Shown here: positions 12,701-13,208 of the stretch, piece by piece | Layout: each line of letters starts with the position of its first letter | Numbering within the stretch: position 1 is the first letter of the stretch | Assembly: GCA_035651635.1 (NCBI GenBank) | Contig: DASRFK010000055.1 | Span: 1-13,208, forward strand | Reading direction: 5' to 3' | DNA: 13,208 nt | Source: JANXQE01 sp035651635 | GTDB lineage: Bacteria; Verrucomicrobiota; Verrucomicrobiia; Limisphaerales; UBA8199 | Made by a program: the position numbers and the translations under genes | The notes under the pieces: generated by a model | What the model was told of the DNA's origin: nothing | Databases searched by the model: none | The model's input: only the letters and a program-made list of their open reading frames with translations

Positions 12701-13159
12701 TCATATTTCGTATGAGCCGAAGCTCCGCCAAGCCGCAATCCGCATTACCCTCGTTCCCCCATCCCTTGATTCCACATTCCGCGCTCCGCATTCCGCACTT
12801 CTTCGGCCGCCGGATACCCTGGCCGTGCGGATGGAGGATACCGCAATTGCCGTCAGTTCATTTGATCCGCGGAGCAAAGCTGCAGCCGGATCGGGCTCAA
12901 GTTTGCCCGAGGCAACGAGCAACTCGAGCCAGTAACCAGACTCATCAGCCTCTTCCTCCACCGTGCCAAATTTGGCGATAAAATCGGCATTGGATTTGGC
13001 ACGGCACACGGCCCGGTAATTTGCGCCAACCGCTGTGCCGGACCTTAGTAGCTGTGTCCCAAGCACTCTGCTGGTCAGATCCTTTGGTAACCGCTCAGTA
13101 ATTTTGATAACATTTAGCGCAAAGCGCTGTGTTCGCTCTTTCAGGTTTTCGTAATTCAT
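12701..13159 (-). CDS. Four-helix-bundle (S23 / TIGR02436-type) protein with repeat-derived C-terminal tail
   Basis: The 152-aa product starts at the ATG at 13159 (MNYENLKERTQRFAL). Residues 1 to about 116 match the four-helix-bundle family, with the characteristic QLLRSGTAVGANYRAV, a KFGTVEEEADESGYWLELL helix and a final NELTAIAVSSIRTAR helix. Family members occur inside 23S rRNA intervening sequences and as small stand-alone cassettes in many phyla. Their molecular role is unclear; a nucleic-acid or ribosome connection is suggested. Residues 117-152 (from SGGRRSAECGARNVES) are translated heptamer-repeat DNA and not family sequence, so the original stop has been lost or replaced. The AT-rich 5' leader (13160-13190) and lack of a good Shine-Dalgarno set it apart from its neighbours. 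Confidence 0.85.
   Translation of the reverse strand: MNYENLKERTQRFALNVIKITERLPKDLTSRVLGTQLLRSGTAVGANYRAVCRAKSNADFIAKFGTVEEEADESGYWLELLVASGKLEPDPAAALLRGSNELTAIAVSSIRTARVSGGRRSAECGARNVESRDGGTRVMRIAAWRSFGSYEI
12776..12796. repeat. ATTCCGC/GCTCCGC heptamer array within the end of the four-helix-bundle gene
   Basis: Three heptamers (ATTCCGC, GCTCCGC, ATTCCGC) run in frame through the gene's 3' end and encode part of its non-family tail. The array is inverted relative to the one at 12592-12619 and has the same orientation as the one at 13191-13208. Confidence 0.8.
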
Positions 13160-13190
13160 GAATTGACTTCTGTTTTCTAAATTAAATCTG

Positions 13191-13208
13191 TTCCGCACTC
13201 CGCACTCC
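13191..13208. repeat. TTCCGCA/CTCCGCA heptamer array, cut by the window end
   Basis: TTCCGCA, CTCCGCA and the start of a third unit follow the AT-rich leader of the four-helix-bundle gene and reach the last base of the window. With 12776-12796 it brackets the gene with repeats in the same orientation. Confidence 0.75.

Noticed and set aside
12582..12791. Minus-strand 69-codon frame ending in an ATGA overlap with the BatA-like gene
   Set aside because: Its translation is heptamer repeat (SAECG, HSALRIPHSAFE type) and it overlaps the four-helix-bundle gene in another frame. The ATGA is more likely a relic of a lost neighbour.
12592..13208. CRISPR array
   Set aside because: Repeat units are 7 bp, tandem and without unique spacers, and no cas genes are present.

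Overview
The window looks like a chromosomal segment of a GC-rich Verrucomicrobiota-type bacterium, probably Limisphaerales/Pedosphaera-like. This is an inference from three things: a secreted protein ending in the 'YTLERTSDLKTW' type of C-terminal module, the abundance of short-period intergenic repeats (heptamer arrays, CATCCC-GGA-GGGATG hairpins, ATTCGTG repeats), and a BatA-type VWA operon with very long VWA/glutamine-amidotransferase-like proteins. Apart from the first partial gene, every gene lies on the minus strand.

Layout (plus-strand coordinates). 3-425 (+): 3' part of a ferritin-like diiron protein. 521-574: a duplicated 27-bp repeat that supplies the stop codon of the next gene. 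569-1348 (-): YmdB-type metallophosphoesterase. 1349-1531: a gap with palindromic hairpins. 1532-1942 (-): small GGQ release-factor-like protein with a promoter that may give a leaderless mRNA. 2104-3750 (-): secreted 548-aa protein whose leader carries a cobalamin riboswitch (3969-4113) followed by an intrinsic terminator (3831-3873). 4221-4310: a hairpin-rich dispersed repeat. 4393-12585 (-): four genes joined by 4-bp ATGA overlaps. 12701-13159 (-): a four-helix-bundle (S23-type) gene bracketed by heptamer repeats.

The four-gene operon reads BatA-like VWA protein, extracellular solute-binding protein, double-length ABC importer permease fused to a lipobox plus NHL propeller, then a VWA/amidotransferase-like/VWA membrane protein. 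It joins a Bat-type membrane VWA pair to an Fe3+-family importer, and no ATPase gene is present in the window. The permease-NHL fusion is the most unusual protein. Its permease part also carries an in-frame insertion made of a heptamer repeat.

The most striking regulatory feature is the B12 riboswitch/terminator in front of a secreted protein with no recognisable cobalamin domain. It is a candidate surface cobalamin-capture protein, functionally comparable to the riboswitch-controlled surface B12 binders of Bacteroidetes. This is inference from regulation only. A second theme is short-period repeat DNA entering genes: it lies inside the permease, extends the C-terminus of the four-helix-bundle protein, ends ymdB, and abuts the start codon of the four-gene operon, where the usual upstream Bat partners (MoxR, DUF58) are absent.
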